Origin: Heloderma charlesbogerti
Taxonomy: Eukaryota > Chordata > Lepidosauria > Squamata > Helodermatidae
NCBI GenBank assembly: GCA_026122225.1
Contig: JANEZZ010002066.1
Location: 744,001 to 808,000 of the forward strand
DNA length: 64,000 nt
Reading direction: 5' to 3'
Shown here: piece after piece, positions 1-11,083 of the stretch
How the letters are laid out: each line of letters starts with the position of its first letter
How positions within the stretch are numbered: position 1 is the first letter of the stretch
Position numbers and translations under genes: made by a program
The notes under the pieces: generated by a model
What the model was told of the DNA's origin: nothing
Databases searched by the model: none
What the model saw: the letters and a program-made list of their open reading frames with translations, nothing else

Positions 1-243
1 CACTCGGTTGTTCCATGTCCAGTTCTTACTGTTGCTTCTTGTCCTTCATACAGGTTTCTCAGGAGACAGGTAAGGTGGTCTGCTACTCCCAACGCTTTCA
101 GAATTTGCCACAGTTTGTTGTGACCCACACAATCAAAGGCTTTAGTGTAGTCAATGAAGCAGAAATAGATGTTTTTCTGGAATTCTCTTGCTTTCTCCAT
201 GATCCAGCAATGTGGCGATTTGATCTCTAGTTCCTCTGTCTCT

Positions 244-1176
244 TCAAAACCCAGCTTGTACTTCCGGTAGTTTTCGGTTTGCATACTGCTGAAGCCTAGC
301 TTGTAGGATTTTGAGCATCACCTTGCTGGCATGTGAAATGAACGCAATTGTACGGTAGTTTGAACACTCTTTGGCATTGCCCTTCTTTGGAATTGGAATG
401 TAAACTGACCTTTTCCAGTCTTGTGGCCACTGTTGAGTGTTCCAAATTTGTTGGCATATTGAATGCAGCACTTTAACAGCATCATCATTTAGGATCCTAA
501 ATAGCTCAGCTGGAATACTGTCAACTCCACTATCTTTGTTGTTAGTAATGCTTCCTAAGGCCCACTTGACTTCACTCTCGAGGATGTCCAGCTCAAGTTC
601 AGTAACCGCACTATCATGGCTATCAGGGACATTCAGAACTTTCCTGTATAGTTCTTCTGTGTATTCTTTCCACCTCTTCTTAATCTCATCTGCTTCTATT
701 AGATCCCTGCCTTCTTTGTCCTTTATCATGCCCATCTTTGCGCAAAGCGTTCCCTTGATATCTCTGATTTTCTTGAAGAGATCTCTAGTCTTTCCCATTC
801 TATTGTTTTCTTTGATTTCTTTGCATTGTTCTTTTAAGAAGGCCTTCTTGTCTCTCCTTGCTATTCTCTGGAACTCTGCATTCAGTTGGATATATCTTGC
901 TCTTTCTCCCTTGCTTTTTGCTTCCCTTCTTTCCTCAGCTACTTGTAAAGCCTCATCAGACAGCCACTTTGCTTTCTTGCATTTCTTTTTCTTTGGGATG
1001 GATTGAGTTGCTGCTGCCTCCTGAACAATGTTACGGACCTCCGTCCATAGTTCCTCAGGCACTCTGTCTATCAGATCTAATCCCTTAAATCTATTTGTCA
1101 CCTCCACTGTATATTCATAAGGGATATGATTTAGGTCATACTTGAATGGTTTAGTGGTTTTCCCTACGTTCTTCAA
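244..1176 (-). pseudogene. BovB pol fragment: linker and N-terminal reverse transcriptase region
   Basis: About 310 codons remain open. The peptide contains the BovB linker between endonuclease and reverse transcriptase (PKKKKCKKAKWLS, NAEFQRIARRDKKAF, NNRMGKTRDLFKKIRD) followed by the start of the RT domain (WPQDWKRSVYIPIPKKG, CSNYRTIAFISHASKVMLKILQ). The frame ends at 241-243, where the second copy has CGA (Arg) and this copy has TGA, a CpG-decay change; an indel follows in the downstream part, 1-240. The RT catalytic YADD motif would lie beyond the left edge. It once served reverse transcription primed at the genomic nick. It is now a dead fragment, and the only question is how much lies outside the window. 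Confidence 0.9.
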
Positions 1177-1638
1177 TTTAAGCCGAAATTTTGCGATAAG
1201 AAGCTCATGATCTGAGACACAGTCAGCTCCAGGTCTTGTTTTTACTGACTGTATAGAGCTTCTCCATCTTTGGCTGCAAAGGACATAATCAATCTGATTT
1301 CGATATCGACCATCTGGTGATGTCCATGTGTAGAGTCACCTCTTGTGCTGTTGGAAAAGAGTGTTTGCTATGATCAGCATCTCCTCTTGGCAAAACTCTA
1401 TTAGCTTTTGTCCTGCTTCATTTTGTACACCAAGGCCATGCTCGCCTGTCATCCCAGTGATTTCGTGATTTCCTACTTTAGTATTCCAATCCCCTATGAT
1501 GAAGAGAACATCTTTTTTTGGTGTTAGTTCTAGAAGGTGTTGTAGGTCTTCATAGAACCGATCAACCTCAGTTTCTTCGGCCTCAGTGGTTGGGGCATAG
1601 ACTTGAATTACTGTGATGTTGAATGGTTTGCCTTGGAT

Positions 1639-1878
1639 TCATACTGAGATCATTCTACCATTTTTGAGATTGTACCCCAGTACTGCTTTTCCCACCCTTT
1701 TGTTGACTATGAGTGCTACTCCATTTCTTCTCAGGGATTCTTGCCCACAGTAGTAGATATGATGGTCACCTGAAGTAAATTCGCCCATGCTTGTCCATTT
1801 TAGTTCGCTGATTCCCAAGATGTCAATGTTCAATCTTGCCATCTCATGTTTGACCACATCCAGCTTACCTTGATTCAT
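1639..1878 (-). pseudogene. BovB endonuclease N-terminal fragment
   Basis: This open stretch of about 79 codons (MNQGKLDVVKHEMARLNIDILGISELKW ...) matches the start of the APE-type endonuclease of BovB, including the IDILGISELKW block that holds the metal-binding Glu. The protein would nick target DNA to prime reverse transcription. A stop follows the ISV residues near 1639. The rest of the domain (IIGDWN block, about 1480-1510) can be recognised downstream in other frames. The homologous region of copy 2 (45030-45290) is also broken, in different places. Confidence 0.85.
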
Positions 1879-1928
1879 TGATCTGACATTCCAGGTTCCT
1901 AAACAATATTGTTCTTTACAGAATCGGA

Positions 1929-1936
1929 CTTTCTTT
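1929..1936. repeat. 8-bp target-site duplication, left copy (CTTTCTTT)
   Basis: CTTTCTTT at 1929-1936 is repeated exactly at 3018-3025, flanking the element between them. The uninterrupted BovB at 44967-44974 carries the single unduplicated site in reverse complement (AAAGAAAA), which fixes the insertion boundaries. Confidence 0.93.
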
Positions 1937-3017
1937 TAGGGATGTCAGAGAATTCCGCCATGGATCTCGGTGAGGCCGAATGCCAGTGCATTCGACGCCC
2001 TGAAACCTGTGGCGGAATGGCCTGCCAACCCCCCGCCCCCCTCGCGGATCCCCCCCGGGACAAGACTTACATGGGGTGGATCTTCCGGCTGTCGGCGCCT
2101 CCGGCGGCGGCTCTGGTGTCGGCTTCGGCGGCAGCGGTGGCAGCGGGCAGTCTTCCGACCAGCTGCTGCCGCTACCATTTCCAGGCTTGTGGGGGGGAAA
2201 TAAAAGACGTGATAGGCTACATAAAGATTTACGTAGCCTATCATGGCTAGGTTTTAAAAAAAAAAGGAAAAAAGACGTGATAGGCTACGTAAATCTTTAC
2301 GTAGCCTATCATGGTTGGGGGTGGGTTTAAAAAAAAAACACGTATGCAAATGGCGGTGGCTGCGGCCGCCGCCATTTGCGTTCCTTCTTTTTACCATCTT
2401 AATCTACGTAAATATTTACGTAGACTATGACAGCGAAAATCAAGGGGAATGCAAATAGCATAGCGGGCGCTATTTGCGTCCCCTTTTGATTTGCCGTTTT
2501 AGCCTATGTAAAGATTTACGTAGGCTAAAACAGTGAATGAAAAAGGGACGCAAATAGCGTAGCGGGCACTATTTGCGTTCCCTTTTGATTCGCCGTTTTA
2601 GCCTACGTAAAGATTTACGTAGGCTAAAACAGTGAATGAAAAAGGGACACAAATAGCGCCCGCTATGCTATTTGCATTCCCCTTGATTTACGCCGTCATA
2701 GTCTACGTAAATATTTACGTAGATTAAGACGGCCAAAAAGAAGGAACGCTAATGGTGGCGGCCGTAGCCGCCACCATTTGCGTACGCGGTTGTTGTTTTC
2801 AGTGGGAGGTTTTTGGTTTTTTTACCCAGAGCCCTCCACGGCCGGAAATCCAGCTGCGGATGGCTCTGGCCTGGCCGGGCCAGGCCTGGCTGGCTGCTCC
2901 ACAGAGCTGCCGCAGAGCACAGCTGGCCATTCGAGGATTCCGGGGGGAGGAACAGAACGCCTCCCCCCCCACCATCAACATAATCCGTGAAAGTTAAGTC
3001 ACTTTCGTACATCCCTA
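1937..3017 (+). mobile_element. Palindrome-chain (PC) hAT-like non-autonomous transposon, copy 1
   Basis: The element starts TAGGGATGTCAGAGAATTCC (L end) and ends ACTTTCGTACATCCCTA (R end), with perfect 8-bp TSDs. Subterminal L sequence forms a hairpin around GCCGAATGC/GCATTCG. The middle (2206-2784) is a run of eleven short palindromes. GC-rich sequence resembling the R ends of other copies follows to about 2990. It has no transposase reading frame; the short open frames are by-products of GC richness. TIR sequence and TSD length suggest mobilisation by a hAT transposase, which is inference. It inserted into BovB copy 1 and is therefore younger than it. Confidence 0.9.
2206..2784. repeat. 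Chain of eleven short palindromes, centre of PC copy 1
   Basis: Successive near-perfect palindromes lie at about 2206-2247, 2274-2315, 2338-2384, 2399-2432, 2448-2488, 2500-2533, 2543-2584, 2592-2632, 2642-2684, 2695-2735 and 2742-2784. They alternate between TACGTAAA-type and CGCAAATGGCGG / CGCAAATAGCG-type units. From 2338 to 2784 the series is also an inverted repeat of itself, centred near 2565, spacers included (TTCCTTCTTTTT against AAAAAGAAGGAA). A strand could fold as one long hairpin or as a row of small ones. Confidence 0.92.
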
Positions 3018-3208
3018 CTTTCTTTTCACCACCAGACACACGCACAGCTGAGTGTCCTTTCGGCTTTGGCCCAGCCGCTTCACTCTTTCTGGCGCTACTT
3101 GCAAATTCCCTCTGCTCTTCCCCAATACTATATTGGACACCTTCCGACCTGAGGGGCTCATCTTCCAGCGTCATCCCTTTTAGCCTTGTGATACGTTCCA
3201 TGGGGTTT

Positions 3209-3575
3209 CAAACATATCAAAATATGCTTTTACATGTGTATTTTCAGAGAAAATACATTTAGAAATGTATCTTTTGAGAGAAAATAGATAGCCTCCAGAC
3301 TTAGTCATGCTTACATTAGACCCAATGAAATCATGTTATTCGTGACTAATTTGTCCCACTGATTTCAATGGATCTACTCTAAACATAACTAGGCCAGGAT
3401 CATGCACAGTATGTTTACAATGATGTATTTAATACATATGTATTTAAATGCAAATTATCATGCAGATTTTTTAAATTATTAAATGCAGATTAATGCAGAC
3501 ATGGGAAAGTGAATTTATGAGTGAACACATGAGAAAGTGGCATGGACCAGAAACACTCTGATTCATCCATCCCTA
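3209..3575. mobile_element. Right part of a TAGGG-type hAT-like element (family of 48943-50502)
   Basis: Sequence such as GAAAATACATTTAGAAATG, TATTTAAATGCAAATT and the end CATCCATCCCTA at 3575 match the right half of the element ending at 50502. The left half is missing because BovB copy 1 begins at about 3208. At 3296-3405 lies a short palindromic insert (CCAATGAAATCA ... TGATTTCAATGG), a MITE-like unit. Confidence 0.6.
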
Positions 3576-4045
3576 ACTGATGAGAAATCAGGTGAAAGGG
3601 GGTGATTTTGGATGAGTAGCTGGAAAGATGAGGGTTATGCAGCTGCTAGTAAGCCTGTGGGTAAACCTGCAACTTCCTTAGCTGCTTTGGGTTTCTTAAA
3701 AAAAATTGAAGGGGGGGGGCTACATGAAACTGCATATCACATTTAGTTTGGAGCCTTAGTAATTTTCAGGTTTCTCCAAAATAAAATGTGTTCCCTGACA
3801 ATTTTGTCCAGGACTCTGTACAGGGGTCCACCTGTGGGCTGATGAGGCAGACAAACAAGAGCTTGAGGCCACCACCCCGGCAAAGAAAAGTCACACTTTG
3901 CCAAAGTCATACCAAGGGAAAATCCTGAAGAAACAAAACATAACCAAAAAATCAGAGTAATTCTGGGATTGAGGTGAGTTCTAAGCACCCACTACTTTTT
4001 TTCATCATGGGTCTGTCCTGATATTGTCTACACCCCTTTAATCTC
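3576..4045. other. Unassigned sequence
   Basis: I see no gene, recognisable repeat or structured signal here. The open frame at 3743-3988 on the minus strand has no recognisable motif. Confidence 0.5.
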
Positions 4046-4189
4046 TAGATAGATAGAAAGATAGAAAGATAGAAAGATAGAAAGATAGAAAGATAGATGA
4101 TAGATGATAGATGATAGATGATAGATGATAGATGATAGATGATAGATGATAGATGATAGATGATAGATGATAGATGATAGATGATAGAT

Positions 4190-4248
<59 letters not shown>
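4046..4248. repeat. Compound GATA microsatellite / heptamer array
   Basis: The array begins with GATAGAAA units, passes through about a dozen copies of a GATAGAT heptamer, and ends in pure GATA. The long open frames on the minus strand (Tyr-Leu-Ser-Ile repeats) are simple-repeat artefacts. Confidence 0.97.
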
Positions 4249-4888
4249 TCCAGTACCTCAACCAAAGTGGACTTGGAAATGAGGGGTAAATTAAAATGAT
4301 TTTCACCAGAATTAGCCCAGAGCAAAAATTAGTAAACTTGAAAGAGTACTGATTGTAAGCAATGCAGGAAAACCAAGAAGAAAAGAAAAAGAACAAAATT
4401 TACTACATGTTTCACTGCCCTAATTCTGATCTGAAAATGGAAAGACTACCTGACTAACATTGAAATCTCATACCTACTTAGATGGAAGTAATCCCCATTG
4501 AACTCGATATGACTTACTTCTAAGGAGACATGCACAGGAACGCACAATGTATTCATTGTAGATTCTCAGTTCTAAGGCTACACATCTCCCCAATTTTGAT
4601 AAGACTGGGATTCTCAACAGAACAGCCCTCCAACCACATTGCTTGTGACCCTTGAGGTAACGTGGAGTCTCTCAACATAATGATGGAATTCCATACTGTC
4701 TACATGTTTTAGACAAGAACAGGAACCCTCACTATGGGAAGACCATTTTTGGTGACACCCCCCCCCCTTATGGTGAATGTGATGTGATCTGACCATCAGT
4801 CGATTTGATGGGCAGTAATGGGATGGGGGGGGGAGATATGAATCTCCAAGGTATTTGTGGAGTGAGATTTCCTGATCTTCTGAAATGC
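4249..4888. other. Unassigned sequence with a MITE-like fragment
   Basis: At about 4472-4545 there is a fragment of a short palindromic repeat (CCCCATTGAACTCGATATGA, ACTTACTTCTAAGGAGAC). Related fragments occur at 7469-7560 and 14815-14915. I see nothing else. Confidence 0.5.
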
Positions 4889-4896
4889 ATTAAAAA

Positions 4897-5214
4897 TAGG
4901 GATGGGAGCACACACAAGGTTCAAGCTCATCAATGTTGTCCATTTTTCACCCGGCTGCTTTTGTTTCACCTCGTTCTCGCTCCTGCATGTGAGCATCTTT
5001 TTTAGGAGAAGAAAAGTGTGCATTTTCGAACACAAAAATATACACTTTTCCAAGATGTACCACAAATGTGCACTTTTCCCCACAGGCTAAAGCATGAAAA
5101 TACTGTGGGGGGGGGTGCTCATTTTCAGAAGTGTATATTTGCATATTTTGAATGAAAGCTTGGGAAATTGCAAAAAATTACACTCCTGAGTACATAAATT
5201 CTCATACATCCCTA
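4897..5214. mobile_element. Small hAT-like element, TGTGCATTTTC family
   Basis: TAGGGATGGGAGCACACAC at the left and CTCATACATCCCTA at the right are flanked by ATTAAAAA / ATTAAGAA (7 of 8 identical). The interior is rich in GTGCATTTTC-like words and their complements. The element at 23354-24375 has the same interior. No coding capacity. Confidence 0.82.
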
Positions 5215-5248
5215 ATTAAGAACCTACAGTTCTTGCTTTGCCACCTGG

Positions 5249-6149
5249 TAGGAGTGCACGAAAGCCACTTACCTGGTCTCGCAGCTTGTTCGTGGTGGGG
5301 GGGAGGCGCTTCACTGCTCACCCTCCGAAGTTCAGGCCGGGGGGGAGGCTTCCTGCCTCGCCCAGCCAAAATTCAGGCCGGGGGGGGAGGCTTCCCACCT
5401 CGCCCGGCCGAAATTCAGGCCGGGGAGGAGGCGCCTCGCCTCGCCCGGCCGCGAAATAAAAAGTTAAAAAAAAACACCCCCGTGATAGGCTTTGCGACGA
5501 TTAACGTAGCCTATCACGGCTAGATCTGCAAAGTCAGCTGTGATAGGCTACGTAAATCATCACGTAGCCTATCACGGCTGACTTTAAAAAAAAAAGCGCG
5601 TACGCGAATTACGTAGACTATGGCGAAAATAAGGGCAACGCAAATAGCATTGCCCTTATTTTCGCAGTAGTCTACGTAATCTTTACGTAGACTACAGCGA
5701 CCAAATAAGGAATGTGAACGGCACCTCCCTATGGGGGCTGCCATTAGCCGTACGCACTTGTTTTCTTTTTTTTTAAAGTCACCCGTGATAGGCTACGTGA
5801 CGATTTACATAGCCTATTACGGCTGACTTTGCAAATCTAGCCGTGATAGGCTACGTTAATCATCACGTAGCCTATCACGGGGGCATTTTTTTTTTTAACT
5901 TTTATTGGAATGGCGGCGGCGGCAGCCGGTCAAAAGACCGGCTGCTGCCCCCGCCCCTGACGAAGACCTGCCGAACCGCCGCCAGGACCCGCCACCGGGA
6001 GGGACATTTGGGAAAGGTAAGTCCCGTCCCGGGGGGGGAGCAGGGGGCAGGGGGGTGCGGAGAATTTATCCCCGAAACTTCTTCGGGGGGCCGAACACGT
6101 TGGCGCTTGGCCCCCCGAAGTTTCGGGGAGAAATTCTCCGCCATCCCTA
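5249..6149 (-). mobile_element. PC element, R2-L2 subtype
   Basis: Flanked by a perfect TSD, CCACCTGG (5241-5248 and 6150-6157). The left (R) end begins TAGGAGTGCACGAAAGCC followed by CTTACC, then about three tandem 41-bp GC-rich hairpin units (5325-5450). The middle holds palindromes of the CTACGTGACGATT type and a GGCAACGCAAATAGCATTGCC palindrome in simplified form. The right (L2) end is a long hairpin built on GAGAAATTCTCC and CCCCGAAACTTC. About 900 bp is the usual full length of this subtype here. Confidence 0.92.
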
Positions 6150-6264
6150 CCACCTGGTTAACTCTAGCGATGGGTAGATTACCCTCAGCTCAATAAGAAA
6201 TTCGGCTTGCCATACTGAATTTTCTTCACCCCTGAAGTCTGAAAATAGCTTAATTCTTAACATG

Positions 6265-6505
6265 CCCAGTAGGAAAGGGCCTTTTTAGTGGTGGCGTCCC
6301 GATTGTGGAATGCACTGCCCCAAGCAGCTCACCTGGTGCCTACATTATAGACTTTTCAGTGGCTGGTGATGATCTTTTTATTTTCCCAGTTTATTTATTT
6401 AATTCTTCAGTTTTGTTTTTAAACATGTCATTGTGTTTTTAGTTCTTTACTCTGCTGCTGGTTTTTATTCTGTTTTTATTCTGTTTTAAACTTTTAAAGG
6501 TTTTT
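6265..6505 (+). pseudogene. L2-type LINE 3' end, RT C-terminal remnant
   Basis: In one frame the sequence reads AFLVVASRLWNALPQAAHLVPTL, matching the conserved tail (AF-VVAP-LWNALP) of L2-like LINE polyproteins. A/T-rich sequence and polymorphic TTTTATTCTG units follow. It is short, old, and contains stops downstream. Confidence 0.7.
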
Positions 6506-8870
6506 ACATTATGTTTTATCTAGGAATGAAAGAGAATTTTATTTCAGTTTGCAAGTCACCAGAACCTGACCCATTCAAAACACTGAATACAAGTGGGAGC
6601 ACTTTTTTTTTCTTTCCCACAAATGGCTCTCACATTCCCAAACTTGCAACTGCATTCAAAAATGCACATTGGAGACTTTTACTCTTCCCTCCCTGGAAGG
6701 AAAGCAATTGGAATACTGAGAAGTTGGCATCTCAAGCTCTCTTTTTTTTTGCTTTGATTGCCATCCAAGCCAGAGAAGAACAATCCGAGGAAATTGTGCC
6801 TGGTTGAGAATACAGGTGAATGCATTGCTATCGTGAAAAAATTCATATTCTAAATCAAGTAATTATGAGTTTTAGTAACATCCCTAATGACTCTTCAGTG
6901 CCTGAAATCTGAGCTAAGCATTTTTGAAAATCAGTTCTCCACATGGTAAGTGCTTATCCAATTCAGAAATCTAAGCTCATTGAACATGGTCATTGACTTC
7001 ATTATGAATTCAGGGTTGAGTTCAATCACCAGCAGATAATTATGTCTAAAGTCTCTCATTAACTCTCATTTGATCTGCACTTAATCTCTGTGAGATTTCA
7101 CTATCATGCATTTCTCAACCAGATCATGTTCCTCAGCCCTTGGCTGGACTTTCCCATCCATTCATCATGTGTTTGCAAGGCACTCAAAACTTTGTCAACT
7201 CCAGTTTTCTGCTCCTTGCGCTATTGCCTGCATAGGCAATGGGCTGTAGCTATTGCATGCATTTCTTCCCTCAGGAGAAACTGGTACTTGTACTATTGGC
7301 ATTCAAAATATCCACAGTGGGCATGATCCAGCCAACAATAAGCATGTGTAAATCCCATTAATTTCAGTGGGAGAGATTTACATGCATACTTCACTTTCAC
7401 ACTGAAATTAACAGGAACTGAAAGTGCTTAATTTTGGTTAAATCATGCTCTTTTATCTTTGCTTTGACTTAGGATACAATCCTATACCAATTTATCTGGA
7501 CTCCTATACCACTGAACTCAATGTGGCTTACTTCTAAGTGCGCATATGTAGGACTGTGCTGTCGTTTATTTATACAACGTCTCTAACCCAATGGAAAACA
7601 ATACTAGATATTTGCTTGCAAGAGCAATTAAAAAAAAACACCCTTGACCGACTTCTGTTTCAAATTTCTAATCTGCTTTTCTAACTAGAAGAACACTCAA
7701 AGCAATTTAGAATGTCAATAAAACCACCATATTAAAGCATAATTAAAACACAATTAAACCCATCAGAATAGTAATACCATGTATCCATTCAAGCAATTTA
7801 TGGTCAGCATTTCTACAGCTTTACTCATTGGCAAATTTTCAAGGACAGTGGGGTTTTTTTAATCCCTTATCTTCATTTTACAGCATGTGGATAGAACATC
7901 TTCACAACCTCTGGTGTGGCACCACCATGCTAATTCACTTCATATTATGTGAGACAAAATATTTCATTTACATAAATAAATACATAAATACATAAATAAA
8001 CAAACAAACACTTGGTTGCCAGACTTCTGGCTCATGATACGCCTCCAATATTATTCCTTAATTCTGAAGGTGTCCACTACATTCTGACCATATGGCTTAA
8101 TAAGATGGGGTCAGAAGGGAGGTGGGCAACTCTGGCTTTGTGTTCCTGTCACTGTGATCACAGCTCTGGCCTGTGGCCTGGGAAAGATGCACATGTTTTT
8201 CCTATGTATGGCAGTGCCTCAGCATGTCCAGGATATAAAAAAGATCTATATAAGAGTAATTTAGCTAAAAGGTATCTTACTGCAATGAAAAAGAATTCAT
8301 GCACAAAATGCAAATTGTTTTTTCCAAAACCAGAAAAATGAAGAACCCTGACTCAAGCAAATATTCCTTGCTTTCAGTTCACCAACTACATCAAATAAGC
8401 CACTTACTCTAGAAGAGTCCCACTGACTTTAATGAAAAGTACTTTAGAGTAGGGATGAAGGAGAAATTAATTTGGTACATATTTTCATACTTTTAAGCCC
8501 CTGCATCAACCATACTGTTATCCTTCAAAATTTGCACTTCTCCAAATGTTGCAGTTGAGTTCTCCAATCAAAAAAATGCATACCAGAATACGTATATCCC
8601 AAGAAATAACATTAACATTACTTGCAAAAATGTATATATTATATAAAAGTATGTACCAAAATACCTGCATTAGAAGAAACACACACAAAAAAGTGTATGA
8701 ATTTTCATAACTATTTATAAAACCCTCAACAATCTCAACAAACTGAACGTAAGATTGAAGAAATTCTCAAGGTTCAGGACAAACCAAACTTAAGACTTCA
8801 AAAATGAGAAACTAAGACAAAATGGACAGGTGGTTGATGTGGCTTAGAAGCTGTGGACCACTTGATCTTC
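6506..8870. other. Low-feature interval with small palindromic repeats
   Basis: No gene is visible. Two short MITE-like fragments are present: 7325-7445 (AAATCCCATTAATTTCAGTG, paired with an inverse TGAAATTAACAGG) and 7469-7560 (ACAATCCTATACC ... GGCTTACTTCTAAGTG). A TAGGGATGAAGG at about 8452 resembles a hAT-like left end, but I find no partner. Confidence 0.5.
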
Positions 8871-8871
8871 A

Positions 8872-9600
8872 GGAAATGGAAGAGCTCATGCATTACATGC
8901 AGAATTTCCCAGGTTTAGGGATGGGTATTGCAGGGAAATCCTGCCCTTTTTAGGCTTGCTGGATTTCTCCAGAACCCATGGCTTGGCTTGCATTTGGAAG
9001 CCAAGCTGCAAGATTTTCCCCAGAATCCGGTAAGTCTTCTACAATTTGTGTAATTTGCACAAATTTTGGTCATAATTTGTGTAATTTTTACAAAGTTTGG
9101 TTGCAACTTGCACAAATTTTGGCTGTGATTTCTGCAAATTTTGGGCATAATTTGCACGCGTTTTGTCTGTAATTTGAGCAAACTGTTTCCCCAATTTCTG
9201 CAAATCACAGGCACAATTTGAACAAATTAAGGGTATTACTGCTGCAATTTGCACAAATTAAGCAAATCATGGCAGAATTTTGCACAAAATATTCAAATTA
9301 CCAGTGCAATTTGCATAAATGTCACTTAAAGAAGAAGAAAAAAACCTAAAGTCTGTGAAGTGGCCCAACTCAATCTGCATCGAGTAGGGCCAGCTCACAG
9401 GTAAGTGAGCCAAAGTCCAGGGGGCCAAGCTGAAAGCTCAGTGAACTTCCCCCCCTGGACAGCTTCTTCTGACATCCCTACCCAGGTTCAGTCCATGCCA
9501 TCTGCAGGAAAAGACCTTCTCTGAAATCCTGGAGTGTAGACAGTCCTGAGGTAAATGGGCCAATGTTCCAACTCAGTATATGTTCCTAGGAAGTGTGGCT
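8872..9600 (+). repeat. tRNA-Ala-like SINE, split by a transposon
   Basis: Left part (8872-8915) reads AGAGCTCATGCATTACATGCAG, a decayed form of the tRNA-Ala-like promoter region. The right part (9481-9600) resumes with CAGGTTCAGTCC (B-box-like) and CTGAAATCCTGGAG, as in the uninterrupted copy at 53955-54135. The break coincides with the TSD CCCAGGTT. Confidence 0.72.
8916..9480. mobile_element. hAT-like element inserted in the SINE B-box region
   Basis: TAGGGATGGGTATTGC and CTTCTGACATCCCTA are flanked by a perfect TSD CCCAGGTT (8908-8915 and 9481-9488). The interior repeats words such as TTTGCACAAATTTTGG and TAATTTGTG over about 270 bp (9035-9320), giving an irregular tandem structure. Its right end resembles that of 34330-34713 (CCCCCCTGGACAG / CCCCCAGACAG). 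Confidence 0.88.
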
Positions 9601-10591
9601 AAAATGCCTTTTTGGCAGATCTGTGGAATGCACAAACACAGACTTCAAATTTGAACTCTGCTTGCAATCAGAATGAAAACATGCTTGGCATACCAAGATG
9701 AAACATCTCTCTATCAATAGCTACAGGAACACAAGCAAATTCTAAGGCCATGTCTCCTCCAGGGAAATCCACACAGGTCAACTGCACATTGGCTGCCTTC
9801 CCTACCATTTCAGTGCCTCCCTCTGTGAATTCTAGTCACATCACCACTATTCGATAACTCTCTTACTGTAAAGTCACCTTGCATGCCTCTTTCAAAACCT
9901 TGCCACTTGCCTTTTTTATTTATTTTTTGTAAGGCGGAAAAAAAATCCAACTATACAGCTCCACTGATCTCTTTTCTATTTCCTTGCATGCTGATGAGTT
10001 TTACTGGCACGTGAATATACTTGTGCATGGTGTGTATAAACAAGTCCACCAGCTATTTACATGACAAGTCTTATGGGCCCTGAGAAATAACAGGATAGAA
10101 ATAACCACAAGATTATGTCAAATGAATGGCTACCCAATATACATTGCTCAGACAGGAGCCTCCATTTCCCTCCCCTCTGGTTTATTTTGAATTCATTTTG
10201 CTGATAAGAAAAGTGAGCTTCTGAGAGTCAGTGCGAATGTGGCATAATGTATCTGCATCTGCTTTTCATCCAGACAAAAGACACCAAGATGAAAAATACC
10301 ATGCATTAGCTTCCGAATAGTCATCTGTTATGGTAATCATTACACCACTGTCCTCTAGACGTTATGCCCACTGGAAATGTGCAGTTTGTCAACTCTTAAG
10401 TACAGTAGTTAGTTCTCTTTTCACCATCCGTGGTGGCAGGCTTGACCATTTAGCCCACATTAAACCTGTACATTTATTGGGTTATTGATTGTCAGAATAC
10501 ACTCAAAGCCTTTTGCTTGTTTGTGATTTTCAAGAAGCAAACCTCTTAATGGTTATTCATATAGAAATCCATGCAGTTATTCCAAGCTCTC
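9601..10591. other. Unassigned sequence
   Basis: AT-rich unique-looking DNA. I see no gene or repeat. Confidence 0.5.
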
Positions 10592-10650
10592 CTTCCTTCC
10601 TTCCTTCCTTCCTTCCTTCCTTCCTTCCTTCTTTCCTTTCTTTCTTTTTT
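10592..10650. repeat. (CTTC)n microsatellite
   Basis: About eleven CTTC units, then a degenerate CTTT tract. Confidence 0.95.
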
Positions 10651-10883
10651 ACAGAGCCTTAAGGTCAGACTTTTTTATCAAGATGATAAAAAGACAACAT
10701 ATTGAGGATATAACAAAACCAACAAACAAAAAAGGGTCGTTACAGCCCTTCTCCCACCCACCCCTCCAGCCAACCCTAACCCACCAAGCACAATAACAAC
10801 GTCAATAATAAAATTCTACCAGTCCAGGCAGTTTTCTTTTTAAGGGGGAGGAGTGGTGAAAGGGGAAATTAGAGGAGGGAAAG

Positions 10884-10953
10884 AGAAGAAGAAGAAGAAG
10901 AAGAAGAAGAAGAAGAAGAAGAAGAAGAAGAAGAAGAAGAAGAAGAAGAAGAT
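10884..10953. repeat. (GAA)n microsatellite
   Basis: About 22 GAA units in a purine-rich context. The poly-Phe frames on the minus strand are artefacts. Confidence 0.97.
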
Positions 10954-11083
10954 ATAGGGGATGGTGAAAGAAGGGAGAAAAGGCAAGTGTGGGATTATGT
11001 TTAGAATAGAACAAAGATGGTGAGGAGTCAATGCTCAAAGAGGGAGAGAAAGTCTTGCTAAATGGAAGTGAAGGTGTTAGGAG

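Larger units (their letters stand above)
1..3208 (-). mobile_element. BovB/RTE non-LTR retrotransposon, copy 1, degenerate and interrupted
   Basis: The minus strand reads through a BovB-type LINE: a 5' region (3208 to about 3026), an apurinic endonuclease-like region (about 1900-1200), then the linker and reverse transcriptase, running off the left edge of the window. The same sequence recurs at 44655-47832 on the plus strand, which lets the segments be aligned. It is split by a palindromic transposon at 1937-3017. Similarity to the second copy stops near 3208, so this copy is probably 5' truncated. It holds stops and frameshifts and cannot encode a full protein. To its right lies the interior of another TAGGG-type element, so the LINE probably inserted into that older element. 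Confidence 0.93.

Noticed and set aside
437..1006. 189-codon plus-strand frame
   Set aside because: Antisense shadow of the BovB reading frame on the minus strand.
2206..2784. Rho-independent terminators (hairpins followed by T runs)
   Set aside because: GC hairpins next to A/T tracts are a by-product of the transposon array; the host is not bacterial.
4028..4396. 122-codon frame rich in Tyr-Leu-Ser-Ile
   Set aside because: Translation of the GATA microsatellite.
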